A stretch of 64,000 nucleotides of DNA from an uncultured Flavobacteriaceae bacterium (GCA_905182575.1 CAJJCA010000004.1:1-64000); one strand, 5' to 3'; shown: positions 1 through 9,271, numbered from the stretch's first letter. The notes: generated by a model not told the origin, from the letters alone. Numbers and translations: made by a program.

Positions 1-1
1 T

Positions 2-229
2 ACTGATATGAAACATATCTTTAATCAAGCGTCGTTATTTAATCAAGACATTGGGAATTGGGATACCTCAAAAGTGACTGATATGGAGTATATGTTTAAT
101 CAGGCAACTTCTTTCAATCAAAACCTAACAGGTTGGTGTGTCACAAATATTACAACTGAACCAACTGCTTTTGCACCAGGTTCATCCTTAATAAACGTTA
201 ACAGACCGGTGTGGGGGACTTGTCCTTAA
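2..229 (+). CDS. BspA-like (DUF285) surface repeat protein, C-terminal end
   Basis: The reading frame is open at the left edge, so only the C-terminal 75 or so residues are present. Two repeat units of the DUF285/BspA type are visible (FNQDIGNWDTSKVTDMEYMF, then FNQNLTGW), in which a phenylalanine, an asparagine and a GNWD/TGW tryptophan recur about every 25 residues. It ends in PVWGTCP, a common terminus for these proteins in marine Flavobacteriia. Such proteins are exported leucine-rich-repeat-like surface proteins, often in expanded families. No T9SS tail follows the repeats. Family assignment is firm; the role is unknown. Confidence 0.8.
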   Translation, partial: TDMKHIFNQASLFNQDIGNWDTSKVTDMEYMFNQATSFNQNLTGWCVTNITTEPTAFAPGSSLINVNRPVWGTCP

Positions 230-402
230 TACAGGCATCATCTTGAGTGAGTTCAGGGATAATCTTAATTCTAGAAAAGGTGGAAAGCACACCACCTAAT
301 CCAGAGAATGAGTATTAAAATTAAAAGTGCAGTCGAAGAAGTGTCGGTTGAGTGATTTAAATTAAGAGTGTCACCAACAGTTGCGGATATTTCAGAAAAC
401 AC

Positions 403-693
403 CTAGTCTTTCCATTTAAAGAACTCATCTAAACTCATTTTAGGCTCGTCTTCGTTTACTGGATTCGGATCAATTTCTATAGATTTCATCGTAGGGTGTA
501 CGTACTTCCGTAGCTCATTTTTTAACCTCTGCCGTTCATAGGGAGACATCGTATCAAGATCTGAAAAATCTCGCTCAGTCTTATAGGCAAGTAAATCTGC
601 AATGTGTTTTTTTAGATCTTCAGACACTTTGAATTTCTTCTGACTACCCTTGGGCCGTCCTGTCGAGAGTTTGTGTCCTGGTGGAAACGGCAT
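403..693 (-). CDS. small GRPKGS-motif protein of a putative mobile element
   Basis: A 96-residue basic, then acidic protein. Its N-terminus, PGHKLSTGRPKGSQKKF (residues 5-21), resembles the GRPKGS start of DUF5681-like and phage small-terminase-associated proteins. The rest is helical and charged, and it ends in an acidic, aromatic tail (DEFFKWKD). It is the last of three small minus-strand genes, after an HUH endonuclease and a ribbon-helix-helix-like gene, which suggests an accessory gene of the same element. The function is not recognised; the GRPKGS patch may bind nucleic acid (inference). Confidence 0.55.
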   Translation of the reverse strand: MPFPPGHKLSTGRPKGSQKKFKVSEDLKKHIADLLAYKTERDFSDLDTMSPYERQRLKNELRKYVHPTMKSIEIDPNPVNEDEPKMSLDEFFKWKD

Positions 694-889
694 CTTTAAC
701 GTATTTTATATTTGGAATCAGTGTGTTATTTTCACTACGAGTGATTGCTTGGTTAGTTGCAAAAAACAGTTGGTTTAACTGGTTAGCCGTCACTAGCCCT
801 TGGAACGAATGTCCTGTAAGCCTTAATGAAAGACTGACAGGCTTGAATTTTAATCTCTTATACTGCATTATCGGTATATTAAATAGCCA

Positions 890-1045
890 TTAAAACAGAT
901 TGTCTTCTGATCTAAGTTCCGTTCTATCGAATAGACGAGATCTAACAAACCCACTCATAGTTTGACGATTTTGATTGGCTTTTTCTTTGATGTACTTTTT
1001 ATCTTCTGGAGATAATGGAATTGAAATTTTGTCTTGGAAATTCAT
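890..1045 (-). CDS. small ribbon-helix-helix-like (MobC-type) protein
   Basis: A 51-residue frame reading MNFQDKISIPLSPEDKKYIK, then an EKANQNRQTMSGFVRSRL segment and RTELRSEDNLF. The pattern, a short beta segment (KISIPLS), a helix with EDKKYIKEKA, then MSGFVRSRL, is that of ribbon-helix-helix or MobC-like relaxosome accessory proteins. The start lies 5 bases after the stop of the upstream HUH endonuclease gene, so the two are probably cotranscribed. It could bind the element's origin and control the endonuclease (inference). It is too short for many gene callers but fits the family size. Confidence 0.6.
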   Translation of the reverse strand: MNFQDKISIPLSPEDKKYIKEKANQNRQTMSGFVRSRLFDRTELRSEDNLF

Positions 1046-1050
1046 AATTT

Positions 1051-1503
1051 TTAATTTTTAGATTTATTAATAAAAAGATTGTAGTAAGTATTGATATAAC
1101 GATCGTTTTTTCGAATGTGTTTGCTAATGTATCTGAGGGTTTCTTCTTTTCCACGTATGGGCTCTATATTCCCGATGTGTTTTTTCTTGAGGTTGATCGC
1201 TTTTGTAATTTTATCTGATAACTGATCTGGTTCTATTGGCTTGGAAGTGGCTATTGCAAGATGCACATGATTTGTTGGTGGTTGCTTATAGTCATCTTTT
1301 TCAATAGTTAAAAAAACTGCTTTGACTGATCGGCGATTAGCAATCATTTGACCCCAGAGAGCCGCCCATGTATCAGTTATAAGTGAGTAGTTCCTTATGA
1401 ATGTGGTGTAATTCCAGTTGAACATATTTGCATATTCATTTGAAACTCGAAGTCTATTTTGATCTATAACTCCATCTCTAGATACTTTATTTGTGTTTTT
1501 CAT
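1051..1503 (-). CDS. small HUH endonuclease (rolling-circle Rep/transposase-like)
   Basis: A 150-residue protein with the three Rep motifs in order: FLTIE (residues 64-68, motif I), NHVHLA with the metal-binding HxH at H79/H81 (motif II), and YISKH with catalytic Y125 and K128 (motif III, YxxK). HUH enzymes nick single-stranded DNA and form a 5'-phosphotyrosine link during rolling-circle replication, conjugation or transposition. The single Tyr followed by Lys fits Rep proteins better than IS200/RAYT transposases, though NHVHL is shared with both. No helicase domain is present. It heads a set of three small genes beside a tRNA operon, consistent with an integrated plasmid, ssDNA phage or transposon. 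Confidence 0.65.
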   Translation of the reverse strand: MKNTNKVSRDGVIDQNRLRVSNEYANMFNWNYTTFIRNYSLITDTWAALWGQMIANRRSVKAVFLTIEKDDYKQPPTNHVHLAIATSKPIEPDQLSDKITKAINLKKKHIGNIEPIRGKEETLRYISKHIRKNDRYINTYYNLFINKSKN

Positions 1504-1863
1504 TACTTAGAAGTTTTGTTGCTTAAATAAATTGTAGCGTAAACGATAGGCCTCCAGATAACCAGATCCTGATTTTCAGATACTCACAATGATAATTATT
1601 AACCCTACTATCGTTCGGGAATTGCGAGTACCTGTTTTTACACTTTCTTTATATATACTATATGATTTTAGAAAATTTATTGGGTCAAGAAATTCTGACA
1701 TGTTATTAACAAATAGCATTAATTGGAAAACCCTTTTTTTGGGTTATGTCTGGGTTTCTAAGAGTCAGTTTTTGGTTTAGTTTCCAGAAAAGAGAAAATA
1801 TGGGTGTACCTCGAGGAAGAATAGAGGGAATAAAAGAAAAGAAATTTAAAAATAAGTGCGCAT
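1504..1863. other. intergenic stretch without a convincing gene
   Basis: This lies between the HUH gene start and the tRNA-operon terminator. A 63-codon plus-strand frame at 1589-1780 has no recognisable features and no good start signal. A short inverted pair (CGATAG near 1542, CTATCG near 1608) is too small to mean much. The stretch may contain the promoter or origin of the small element and its junction with the chromosome. Confidence 0.4.
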
Positions 1864-1892
1864 AAAAAAAGCCCTCCGATGTGGAAGGCTTT
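1864..1892 (-). terminator. Rho-independent terminator of the tRNA operon
   Basis: On the minus strand GCCTTCC (1889-1883) pairs with GGAGGGC (1877-1871) around a 5-base loop, followed by seven Ts (1870-1864). It sits about 45 bases after tRNA-Thr(GGT), so the operon ends here instead of reading into another gene. Confidence 0.8.
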
Positions 1893-1935
1893 AGTCTTTT
1901 AAAGGATTTATACTTAACTACTTGATAAACAGATG

Positions 1936-2007
1936 AGCCAACGAGCGGATTTGAACCGCCGACCTCTTCCTTACCAAGGAAACGCTCTACCCCTGAGCTA
2001 CATCGGC
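1936..2007 (-). tRNA. tRNA-Thr (anticodon GGT)
   Basis: 72 nt. The acceptor stem GCCGATG pairs with CGTTGGC, the anticodon loop is TTGGTAA, and the T-loop GGTTCAAATCC is canonical. CCA is not encoded. It is the last gene of the four-tRNA operon. Confidence 0.95.
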
Positions 2008-2018
2008 AAAAAAAAGAG

Positions 2019-2091
2019 AGCGGGAGACCGGGCTCGAACCGGCGACAATCAGCTTGGAAGGCTGAAGCTCTACCAACTGAGCTACTCCCGC
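2019..2091 (-). tRNA. tRNA-Gly (anticodon TCC)
   Basis: 73 nt. The acceptor stem GCGGGAG pairs with CTCCCGC, the anticodon loop is CTTCCAA, and the T-arm is GGTTCGAGCCC. Only 11 bases separate it from tRNA-Thr(GGT). Confidence 0.95.
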
Positions 2092-2151
2092 ATTTTTTAC
2101 TGATGCAAAGATCAGTAATTTATTTCAATATTTCAAATATTTTTACTCTAG

Positions 2152-2233
<82 letters not shown>

Positions 2234-2256
2234 TAAGCATTTTCATTTTTTTAAAG

Positions 2257-2330
2257 AGCCGATGGAGGGACTCGAACCCACGACCTGCTGATTACAAATC
2301 AGCTGCTCTAGCCAGCTGAGCTACATCGGC
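2257..2330 (-). tRNA. tRNA-Thr (anticodon TGT)
   Basis: 74 nt. The acceptor stem GCCGATG pairs with CATCGGC, the anticodon loop is TTTGTAA and the T-arm is GGTTCGAGTCC. First gene of the minus-strand tRNA operon Thr-Tyr-Gly-Thr. Confidence 0.95.
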
Positions 2331-2406
2331 TTTTGTGTCTTCTTATTTCTCCTAATCTCGTTTTGCTAATAAACGGCTATTTTAAATATCTAAGTAAACA
2401 CGAGCG

Positions 2407-2414
2407 CAAATATA
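2407..2414 (-). promoter_or_regulatory. Bacteroidota -7 box for the tRNA operon
   Basis: TATATTTG on the minus strand matches the TAnnTTTG -7 consensus of the Bacteroidota primary sigma factor. It lies about 77 bases upstream of tRNA-Thr(TGT). A clear -33 TTTG is not visible. Confidence 0.5.
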
Positions 2415-2826
2415 AAAGGATTTATTTTAAAAAAAAGAAGAATTCCTATAAATTAAGTTGTGATTCTTTACAAGGTAGCCTCTTTAACTTATAAGAGTTG
2501 TTGAAGTCAAGTATCTCCTGTAAAAAGAAGCCGAAAAAACTCATTGTTTTCAGAGTTTTTAGTCCCTAAATACTCGAGCTAAAATCATGCTTTAGTTTAT
2601 ATTGAGGTCCCTAATTTAATCACAACCTTTTATTTTAATAAAACAGAGGGCGGTAACTAAGGCTTGTATGTCCTAAAAAACCATTTTTAGTTTTTAAAAC
2701 TTTATATAAAAACCAATCTTGTTCAACAATTAAGCTTCAATCTTCATTTATATTAATTGCTAAAATAAACTTAGCGTTGAAATATTTTAGCCTGGCACTG
2801 GCAGTAGGTTTTGAAACAATCGAAGT
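2415..2826. other. non-coding gap between the tRNA operon and hpf
   Basis: About 410 bases of AT-rich sequence with stops in all frames. It separates the end of hpf from the tRNA operon promoter. I see no conserved gene, repeat or strong hairpin in it. Confidence 0.5.
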
Positions 2827-3147
2827 TCATTTTATTAAAAATAAAATCAACCGAACCCTAACTTTTTCTTTTCTTCTTTTCAGAATTCTTTCGGCCGAGT
2901 CAGAAGCGCTATTAATGGCTTCCTCGAAACTTTTAGCCACCTTCTTAACAATTACGTTGTCGCCAGGGATACCAATTTTCATTTCTACAAATTTATTGAT
3001 TCGATCTGAACTGTTTTCAACTTTAGTGTAGACATAAACATCAATGATGTGGTCATAGAAATTTGTTATTTTATGAATTCTTTTTTCAGAAAACTCAATA
3101 AGCTTAGAGTCGGCAACATAGTTGATGGATTGAAAATTAATGTTCAT
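2827..3147 (-). CDS. hpf: ribosome hibernation-promoting factor / RaiA family
   Basis: A 106-residue protein with the short HPF/RaiA fold. It opens with MNINFQSINYVADSKLIEF, has the strand-helix pattern of the family, and contains the DNVIVKKVAKSFEEAINSAS segment and a basic ERILKRRKEK stretch. These proteins sit in the ribosome's mRNA/tRNA channel and stabilise idle 70S or 100S particles in stationary phase. It lies just downstream of xerC and rpsU and upstream of the tRNA operon, the usual flavobacterial order. The C-terminus (LILFLIK) runs slightly longer than typical and could hide a late frameshift. Confidence 0.85.
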   Translation of the reverse strand: MNINFQSINYVADSKLIEFSEKRIHKITNFYDHIIDVYVYTKVENSSDRINKFVEMKIGIPGDNVIVKKVAKSFEEAINSASDSAERILKRRKEKVRVRLILFLIK

Positions 3148-3169
3148 AATATATAGCGTTTAGGTTAGG

Positions 3170-4055
3170 TTACTTTTTCATCCCTCTAGGGTGCGCTTTG
3201 GCATAAATCTGTTGAATCTGTTTCATACTCGTATGGGTGTAAATTTGTGTTGCAGCCACGCTTTCATGTCCTAACAAATCTTTAACTGCATTTAAGCCTG
3301 CGCCGTTATTCAATAAGTGAGTCGCAAAACTGTGTCGCAACATGTGAGGACTTTTCTTGACCTTAGTGGATACCTTACTAAAATAGTTCTTTACAGTTTT
3401 ATAAACAAATCCGTCTGATAGTTTTTTGCCTTTAATACCACAGAAAAGAAATTGTTCTTCAATAATTAAATCAAGCTTGTTTCTTTCTGAAACATACGTT
3501 CTAATGCATTCAATTGGCTCTGGTAATAACGGTATAAGTCTTTCCTTTTTCCGTTTGCCCAACACCTTTACAGCGCCCTCAGATAGGTCTACGTTATTGA
3601 TTTTTAAATCGATCAACTCCGTTCGACGCATACCCGTATAATAAAGCAGTATAATAATGGTTCTTTCCAACACACCTGTATAGTCTGAAGTGAAAAAATC
3701 ACCATCCAGTAAAAGGGAAATTTCGTTGGTAGAAAAAGGAACATTGACTTTTTTAGATTCTTTTAAAGGTCGATGAAGTTTTAATGGAGAAACGGTTATC
3801 AACTCCGTCTTAAGAAGAAACTTATAATAAGACCTTAAAACTGACATTTTTCTGTTTATGGTCCGATGACTGTTGCCTTTCTCAACCAAGGCAACGATCC
3901 AAGATCGGATTAAGTTGTAGCCTATTTTTTCAATATTTTTTATTTGCTTATTTAGTCTTAAAGCATTTGCTGGAGTTACTTTGGTAAGCAATCCGAGTGT
4001 GCTCTGAATACTTTTTTTCAAGGGAAATATAAGCAAGAAAACGATCTATGGACAT
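3170..4055 (-). CDS. xerC: tyrosine recombinase XerC/XerD family (N-terminal frameshift)
   Basis: A site-specific recombinase, probably the one resolving chromosome dimers at dif. In the long open part (288 residues ending at 3170) the catalytic set is visible: Arg in TGMRRTE, HMLRH with the His and Arg, LGHES His, and the nucleophile Tyr in QIYTH. The true start is not that frame's first ATG. A second frame beginning at 4055 reads MSIDRFLAYISLEKKYSEHT, the expected SAM-like core-binding N-terminus, and must be joined by a one-base shift near 3955-3985. The start directly abuts the T-tract of the rpsU terminator. Confidence 0.85.
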
Positions 4056-4101
4056 AAAAAAACGTTGTAAAACAAAGTTAAAAACTTATGTCTTACAACG
4101 T
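4056..4101 (-). terminator. terminator hairpin between rpsU and xerC
   Basis: ACGTTGTAA and TTACAACGT (4101-4093 and 4070-4062, read on minus) form a 9-bp stem. The loop contains a second small stem AAGTT/AACTT, and a run of Ts (4062-4056) follows. It lies after rpsU and its T-tract ends at the xerC start codon. Confidence 0.6.
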
Positions 4102-4126
4102 GTTAATCGCTTGTTAAATATAAAGC

Positions 4127-4321
4127 TTATTGGTTTTCTTGGTCGCGAAGGCCTTGAACATACTGTGCGTGCTGAATCTTTACACGATTTTTCACAGAAG
4201 GCTTTGTGAATTGTTTGCGACTTCTTAATTGGCGCATTCCGCCAGTTTTGTCAAATTTTCTTTTAAAGCGCTTTAAAGCTCTATCGATGTTTTCTCCGTC
4301 TTTTACAGGTATAATTATCAT
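4127..4321 (-). CDS. rpsU: 30S ribosomal protein bS21
   Basis: A 64-residue very basic protein starting MIIIPVKDGENIDRALKRFK, the standard bS21 opening in Bacteroidota, followed by KFDKTGG and RKQFTKPS. bS21 binds near the 3' end of 16S rRNA in the small subunit. The length is typical. It has its own upstream -7 box and a downstream hairpin, so it is probably transcribed as a short unit. Confidence 0.95.
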   Translation of the reverse strand: MIIIPVKDGENIDRALKRFKRKFDKTGGMRQLRSRKQFTKPSVKNRVKIQHAQYVQGLRDQENQ

Positions 4322-4352
4322 AATTTAGGCACCCCCTTTCGTTAAATGTGCG

Positions 4353-4360
4353 CAAATATA
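4353..4360 (-). promoter_or_regulatory. -7 box upstream of rpsU
   Basis: TATATTTG on the minus strand, 31 bases before the rpsU ATG, matching TAnnTTTG. The flanking CGC after the box is shared with the tRNA operon promoter. Confidence 0.55.
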
Positions 4361-4403
4361 ATAACTTTAATCCTAAAGTAAGCCTAGGAAATAGAGAATT
4401 TTA

Positions 4404-5565
4404 TTATTTAAGAAGATTACGGGCAATGACAAGTTTTTGAATTTCACTTGTCCCTTCACCGATCGTACATAATTTTGAATCTCTGTAAAACTTTTCTACT
4501 GGATACTCTTTTATAAAACCATAGCCGCCATGAATCTGTACCGCCTCGTTGGCAACACGAACACAGGTCTCAGAAGCAAAAAGTTTTGCCATGGCACCTA
4601 TTTGTGTAACGTTTTTACCATTATTTTTATCCTCACCTGCTTTATGAGTAAGCAAAGTAGCAGCTTCAATATCAGTAGCCATTTCTGCCAGTTTGAACGA
4701 AATGCCCTGAAAACTACTAATCGACTTACCAAATTGCTTGCGCTCTTTAGAATACTTTAACGCGGCATCAAAAGCTCCTTTCGCAATCCCCAATGAAAGT
4801 GCGGCAATGGAAATTCGACCACCGTCCAATATCTTCATACATTGAACAAACCCCTCTCCTACTTCACCCAATCGGTTACTGTCTGGAATTCGACAATTAT
4901 CAAAAACCAACTCAGCAGTTTCCGAAGCACGCATTCCTAATTTATTTTCTTTTTTACCCGAAGAGAATCCAGGAGTTCCTTTTTCAATGACAAAAGTTGT
5001 CATTCCGCGACTGTCTCCTTTTTCACCGTTACGAAAAACGACTACGGCCATATCACATGATTTACCATGTGTAATGAAGTTTTTAGTTCCATTCAGCACC
5101 CAAAAACCTCCATCCTTTTTTGCAGTAGCATTCATTCCCTGTGCATCAGAACCAGTTTCTTGTTCGGTCAGACCCCATGCGCCAATCCATTCACCAGAAG
5201 CCAACTTGGGTAAAAACTCGCAGTCTTTGCGATTCGTTTCCAAAAAGATAAGTGTGGGTTGTCGCCAATGAGTTATGCGCAGCAATGGAAAGTCCAATCG
5301 AAGGATCTACTTTAGAAATTTCTTCAATGATGGTAATGTATTCATGATACCCCATTTCTGAGCCACCATAAATTTCTGGAATTAAAATACCCATAAAACC
5401 TAATTCTCCAGCTTTACGGAGCAAGTCAGCTGGAAAAAATTCAGCTTCATCCCATTCCATAACATGAGGTCGAATGAATTGTTCTGAAAATTCTTTGGCT
5501 GCATCAGCAACCATTTTTACGGTTTCTCCATAATTTACGTTAACGGCATTGTCAGTATCTAGCAT
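4404..5565 (-). CDS. acyl-CoA dehydrogenase (frameshifted)
   Basis: An FAD-dependent acyl-CoA dehydrogenase, probably of beta-oxidation or branched-chain degradation. The N-terminal frame (MLDTDNAV..., from 5565) carries the helical domain with the [13 protein letters not shown] motif. The C-terminal frame carries [15 protein letters not shown] (FAD/substrate loop), KNFITHG, an RKQFG motif and a terminal IGEGTSEIQ with the likely catalytic Glu. The two overlap near 5230 (after GNESQR, resuming at [14 protein letters not shown]), so one indel separates them. Joined length is about 385 residues, normal for the family. Start at the ATG of MLDT, since the upstream in-frame ATG overlaps the preceding gene. 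Confidence 0.85.
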
Positions 5566-5576
5566 AGTAAAAAGAA

Positions 5577-6384
5577 TCAATACAAATATAAACTTATTCT
5601 GCTGATCTTCAAGGAATCAAAACCCGTAATATGAAATAAATCTTCTATTATTATTTTCTTTTGGCGCGTTCTTAGTTTAATGATTTCAGTAGATTCCTCC
5701 TTGTTTATATAGGGTATTCGGGATGAATGATAGAGTGAAGCATCTGAGATTTTTATTTTTTTTAGGTCTGGAAGTTTTTGAATTTCAAAATGATTTTTAA
5801 CTTTATCAGCCACCAAGGAGTCTAATCCATAAAGTTTATCTAGCGTTGAAAATCCTTTGTTAAATTTTCGGCATTTAATCAATCCGAGATATTAAACCTT
5901 GTCTATACCTTCAGCTTTTAAAAAATCATATTTTTCAAATTCGTTTATGTATTTTTTCAATATTCTAAAAACTTTTGCTTTTTTATATTTAGTTAAATTA
6001 AGGAATTTGAAAAACGGCTTTATTACCTCAAACAACGAATCTTCCATTTGAGTGAAGCGTTTAAATTCAGCTGCTGAATTGATGAACTTTCCAGAGTCAC
6101 GATACTGATGGAGGCGTTTTTATCTATCTCCTAAAAAAAGGCGCGATAGTCCTTTAAGTAGTTTGGATTGAAAGGATAGACAATGTTGCTTCTCTTTTTT
6201 TGAGCGCCAATCAGGAGTCTATGAACTCCTGATGTCTATCCATTTCACTTACCGCCAAAAGAGAAGTAGTTTCGTAAGAAAAGGTTTCTATTAAAAAAGA
6301 ATACAGAAACAAAATAGCAGCCAACAGCAAAATTGAATAGCTCCGAGGTTTTGTTAGGATAAAAATGGGGCTGCGGAATCTCAT
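5577..6384 (-). pseudogene. ComEA-like helix-hairpin-helix protein, multiply frameshifted
   Basis: Pieces in successive frames reconstruct a flavobacterial ComEA-like protein. From 6384 comes MRFRSP followed by one membrane segment (SYSILLLAAILFLYSFLIE). Then come YPFNPNYLKDYRAF, RLHQYRDSGKFINSAAEFKR, FTQMEDSLFEVIKPFFKF and, at the end, repeated helix-hairpin-helix units ([27 protein letters not shown]). Such proteins bind DNA non-specifically, usually in the periplasm. At least three frame changes are needed. The position between acyl-CoA dehydrogenase and the alanine symporter is the usual one for this family. Confidence 0.7.
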
Positions 6385-6390
6385 TACATA

Positions 6391-8001
6391 CTATGCCTTT
6401 TCTAGTGTTCCTATGGCTTTTAAATAACGTGACAACTCCTCTTTAACCTTTGGGAAAAGGACAATCAGACCAATCATGTTCGGGAAAACCAAAGCCAATA
6501 TCATGGCATCAGAAAAAGTCCAAACTGCTGACATATCCCCTGCTGCTCCAATCACGATGAAAATCAAAAATAGAACCTTATACGTCAAGTCTGAAATTTT
6601 GCTTTTTCCAAAAACAAACATCCAAGATTGCAAACCATAATAGGACCATGAAATCATTGTTGAAACAGCAAATAAAACAACTGCAAGGGTTAAGAAAGGT
6701 CCTGAAAAGGAAATGTATTTTGCAAAAGCAGCTGCAGTAATCGCAGCACCCTCGACCTCTAATCCGTCAATCATTACTTTTCCACCTACACCTCCATACT
6801 CAAAAACAGAACTGTCTCCATTAAAAATAATAATCACCAATGCGGTCATCGTACAAATTACAACCGTATCTATAAAAGGTTCTAAAAGCGCAACCAATCC
6901 TTCGGAGGCTGCATAATTGGTTTTAACCGCTGAATGTGCAATCGATGCAGATCCTGCTCCCTGCTTCGTTAGAAAAAGCAGCCCTACGAAAGCCCGTAAT
7001 CAAGACTCCCAATAGTCCTCCTAATCCAGCCTGAGGACTAAAAGCTTGAGAAAAAATCATTCCAAAAGCATCGTCTACAAAGCTGAAGTTTCCTATTATT
7101 ATATAGAGGCAAGCCAGGATATACATTAAGGCCATAAATGGAACTACTTTTTCAGTAACTGATGCAATTCTTTTAATCCCTCCAATAATAATCAACACAA
7201 AAACCATCATAATAAGTCCAATAATAGTTCTTGCATTTCCACCAGTTAAATCAAACAAACTTACCAATTGCATGGCAGCCTGATTGGATTGAGCAGCATT
7301 TCCTCCTCCAAAAGAAGCTCCAATACACAATACTGCAAAAATGACTGCGAGCACCTTACCTATTTTTTCAAATCCTCTTTCTTTAAAACCCTTTGCCAAA
7401 TAATACATCGGACCTCCATAAACCGTTCCGTCTTCTCCAATATCTCGATATTTTACACCCAAGGTGCATTCTACAAATTTGGTTGACATTCCCAAAAGAC
7501 CACACAAAATCATCCAAAAAGTTGCTCCGGGTCCACCCACGGCAATCGCCAGGGGTATCCAGATCCAAATCCATTACCTACAGTTCCTGAAACAGCAGTA
7601 GTTAGGGCCTGAAAATGACTGACTTCTCCCGTTTTACTTTCATCCACAATTGTTCCTTTAATATCATCTTCAACGGTCAATTCTAAATCTCCTGCCTCAT
7701 GATGGTCTAGCTTATCAAATTTTCCTGCTACGATCTTTACTGCCGTAGGAAATCTTCGGATATTAACAAAACCAAAGTAGGCTGTGAAAAATAATGCTCC
7801 TCCAACCAACAGTAAAATGATTGTAGGAATTGATGTCCCTGGAAAATTATGGAGCACTACATCCCCCCACCAATTGGCAACTGGAGTAAAAGCATCATTG
7901 ATTCTTTCATCTGCTCCAGAAAACCCAACACTAGAAAAAGAAGTAAACGCGAATAAAAAAGCTATTGTAAATTTAACTTTAGTTAAAAGTGTAGTTTTCA
8001 T
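6391..8001 (-). CDS. alanine/sodium symporter (AGCS family), two frameshifts
   Basis: A membrane transporter moving alanine or glycine with Na+ into the cell. The N-terminal part (8001 to about 7530) has a signal-like first segment, then [22 protein letters not shown] and [15 protein letters not shown]. The middle part has [23 protein letters not shown] and [12 protein letters not shown]; the C-terminal part has further helices and the terminal hydrophilic tail. One indel near 7545 precedes [10 protein letters not shown] second near 6965 separates SNEAG from [15 protein letters not shown]. Total length is about 535 residues. An acidic insert around residues 95-120 is common in flavobacterial members. 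Confidence 0.85.
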
Positions 8002-8053
8002 ATAATTTTAATTCTTGTGGTGCGCAATATCGAAAAAATTAATTAATAAAAAA

Positions 8054-9054
8054 TTAATCTAAACGAAACATAGTATTTAATTTTTTAATTGAAATGGTGT
8101 TTCCCAGCACAATTAGTTTTAAATTAGGCTCTAAGTTACGGTTAGCAGGAGAGTTAATCGTTAATTTACCTTTAGCATCTCTAAATCCCACAACATTGCA
8201 ATTTGTGTTTTTCTTATTTCCAATTCATAAATCGATCGATTCAAAAATTTTTCAGGTATAGTATCTATTGAAAACTCTTCCAAATTAGGGCTTTCATCAC
8301 CAATCCCACTGAGTTCATCAATTTAGCTGATCAAATCGAGTATATTCCATCTAGTCTTCGCCCATACGGTCAGGCACGATGAAATGGTTTGCACCTACAT
8401 AAATTACCTTTGATTGATTGAAATCATCAGAAACACGACTCACAATAAGTAAGTTGAAATTTAATTAACCGGCAGTAAGTACCAAAAAAAGATTGTCAAT
8501 ATCGTTAGGCAAAGCACTGATCAAATATTTTGCATTTTAATATTCGCAAGCGCCAAAACCTTGTTATCTCGGGCATCGCCCGCGATGAATTTATTTGTTT
8601 GTCCGTAACGAGAAATTATAATCGAGGTTTTTCCTATTACTACAAAAAGTGTGCTTGTGTTTAAGAAGACGAGCCCCCGCTTGAATCCCATTCCGACCGT
8701 ATCCACAATTCATTATTAACTGTGTCTTCTAGCATTTTTTTGAGTTTTTTTAATTTTAAGTTATTCAAAAATGTGATCATTTAAAAGTAAACTTTAACTG
8801 TTTGACCACATAAGCAAAAATCGTCAAGCTAATTAAGATGAAGAAATGTGTAAATAGCTTCGACTCTTGGGACAAAGGTACAACCTCCACAAAAAAATAG
8901 TGCTTATCGTGATTACGGTGGTATAGATCGCGTCGATTATGACAATATTTGGAATCAAAAGGTAGTAACAAATAGATCCTATCGAAAAAAAGATTCTAAT
9001 AAGTGAGAAAGGGTGAAGGAAGGAGGAACTAAGTTTTTTTAAATCATAAATCAA
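8054..9054 (-). pseudogene. potassium channel with TrkA-like NAD-binding domain, degraded
   Basis: Fragments in all three minus frames align in order to a flavobacterial K+ channel. They comprise an N-terminal membrane segment (SLIRIFFSIGSICYYLLI), the pore helix IDAIYTTVITIST, a second helix (KLFTHFFILISLTIFAYVVK), an RCK/TrkA-N part (KFIAGDARDNKVLALANI, ALPNDIDNLFLVLTA) and the C-terminal GDESPNLEEFSIDTIPE and VVGFRDAKGKLTI. At least five frame breaks are needed. The selectivity filter, normally TVGFGEV, reads as TIFFVEV, so the filter glycines are gone by substitution as well as the frame being broken. Confidence 0.7.
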
Positions 9055-9271
9055 AAACAGAGGTTCGCTTGGTGTAAACTATGTCCTTTAATTTTAGCCA
9101 AAAAGCCAAAGTTAAATAAATGATGAAACCTCCTACAATGGTTGTAAAAGAGGCATATATAAAAAATAAACGAACGCTTTTAACATTCATTCCAAGGGTT
9201 TCGGCCAAGCGTGTAGAGACAGCAAAGCCGTGCTTTTCAAAATAATGACGTAAGGTGGTGATTTTACTCAT
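9044..9271 (-). CDS. PspC domain protein
   Basis: A 75-residue protein with one strong membrane segment near the centre (FIYASFTTIVGGFIIYLTLA) after a basic N-terminal part (LRHYFEKHGFAVSTRLAETL). This matches the small PspC-domain proteins found between DUF2851 and a K+ channel in Flavobacteriia. PspC is linked to envelope stress in Proteobacteria; the role here is unproven. The start lies 5 bases beyond the DUF2851 stop. It is intact although both neighbours are heavily broken. Confidence 0.8.
   Translation of the reverse strand: MSKITTLRHYFEKHGFAVSTRLAETLGMNVKSVRLFFIYASFTTIVGGFIIYLTLAFWLKLKDIVYTKRTSVFDL

Noticed and set aside
681..893. Plus-strand 70-codon frame (METASLTYFIFGIS...)
   Set aside because: Overlaps the start region of the GRPKGS gene and the inverted-repeat spacer, with no recognisable domain; a minus-strand frame covers the same bases equally poorly.
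1589..1780. Plus-strand 63-codon frame between the HUH gene and the tRNA terminator
   Set aside because: No family features, low-complexity hydrophobic composition, and no promoter or ribosome-binding signal.
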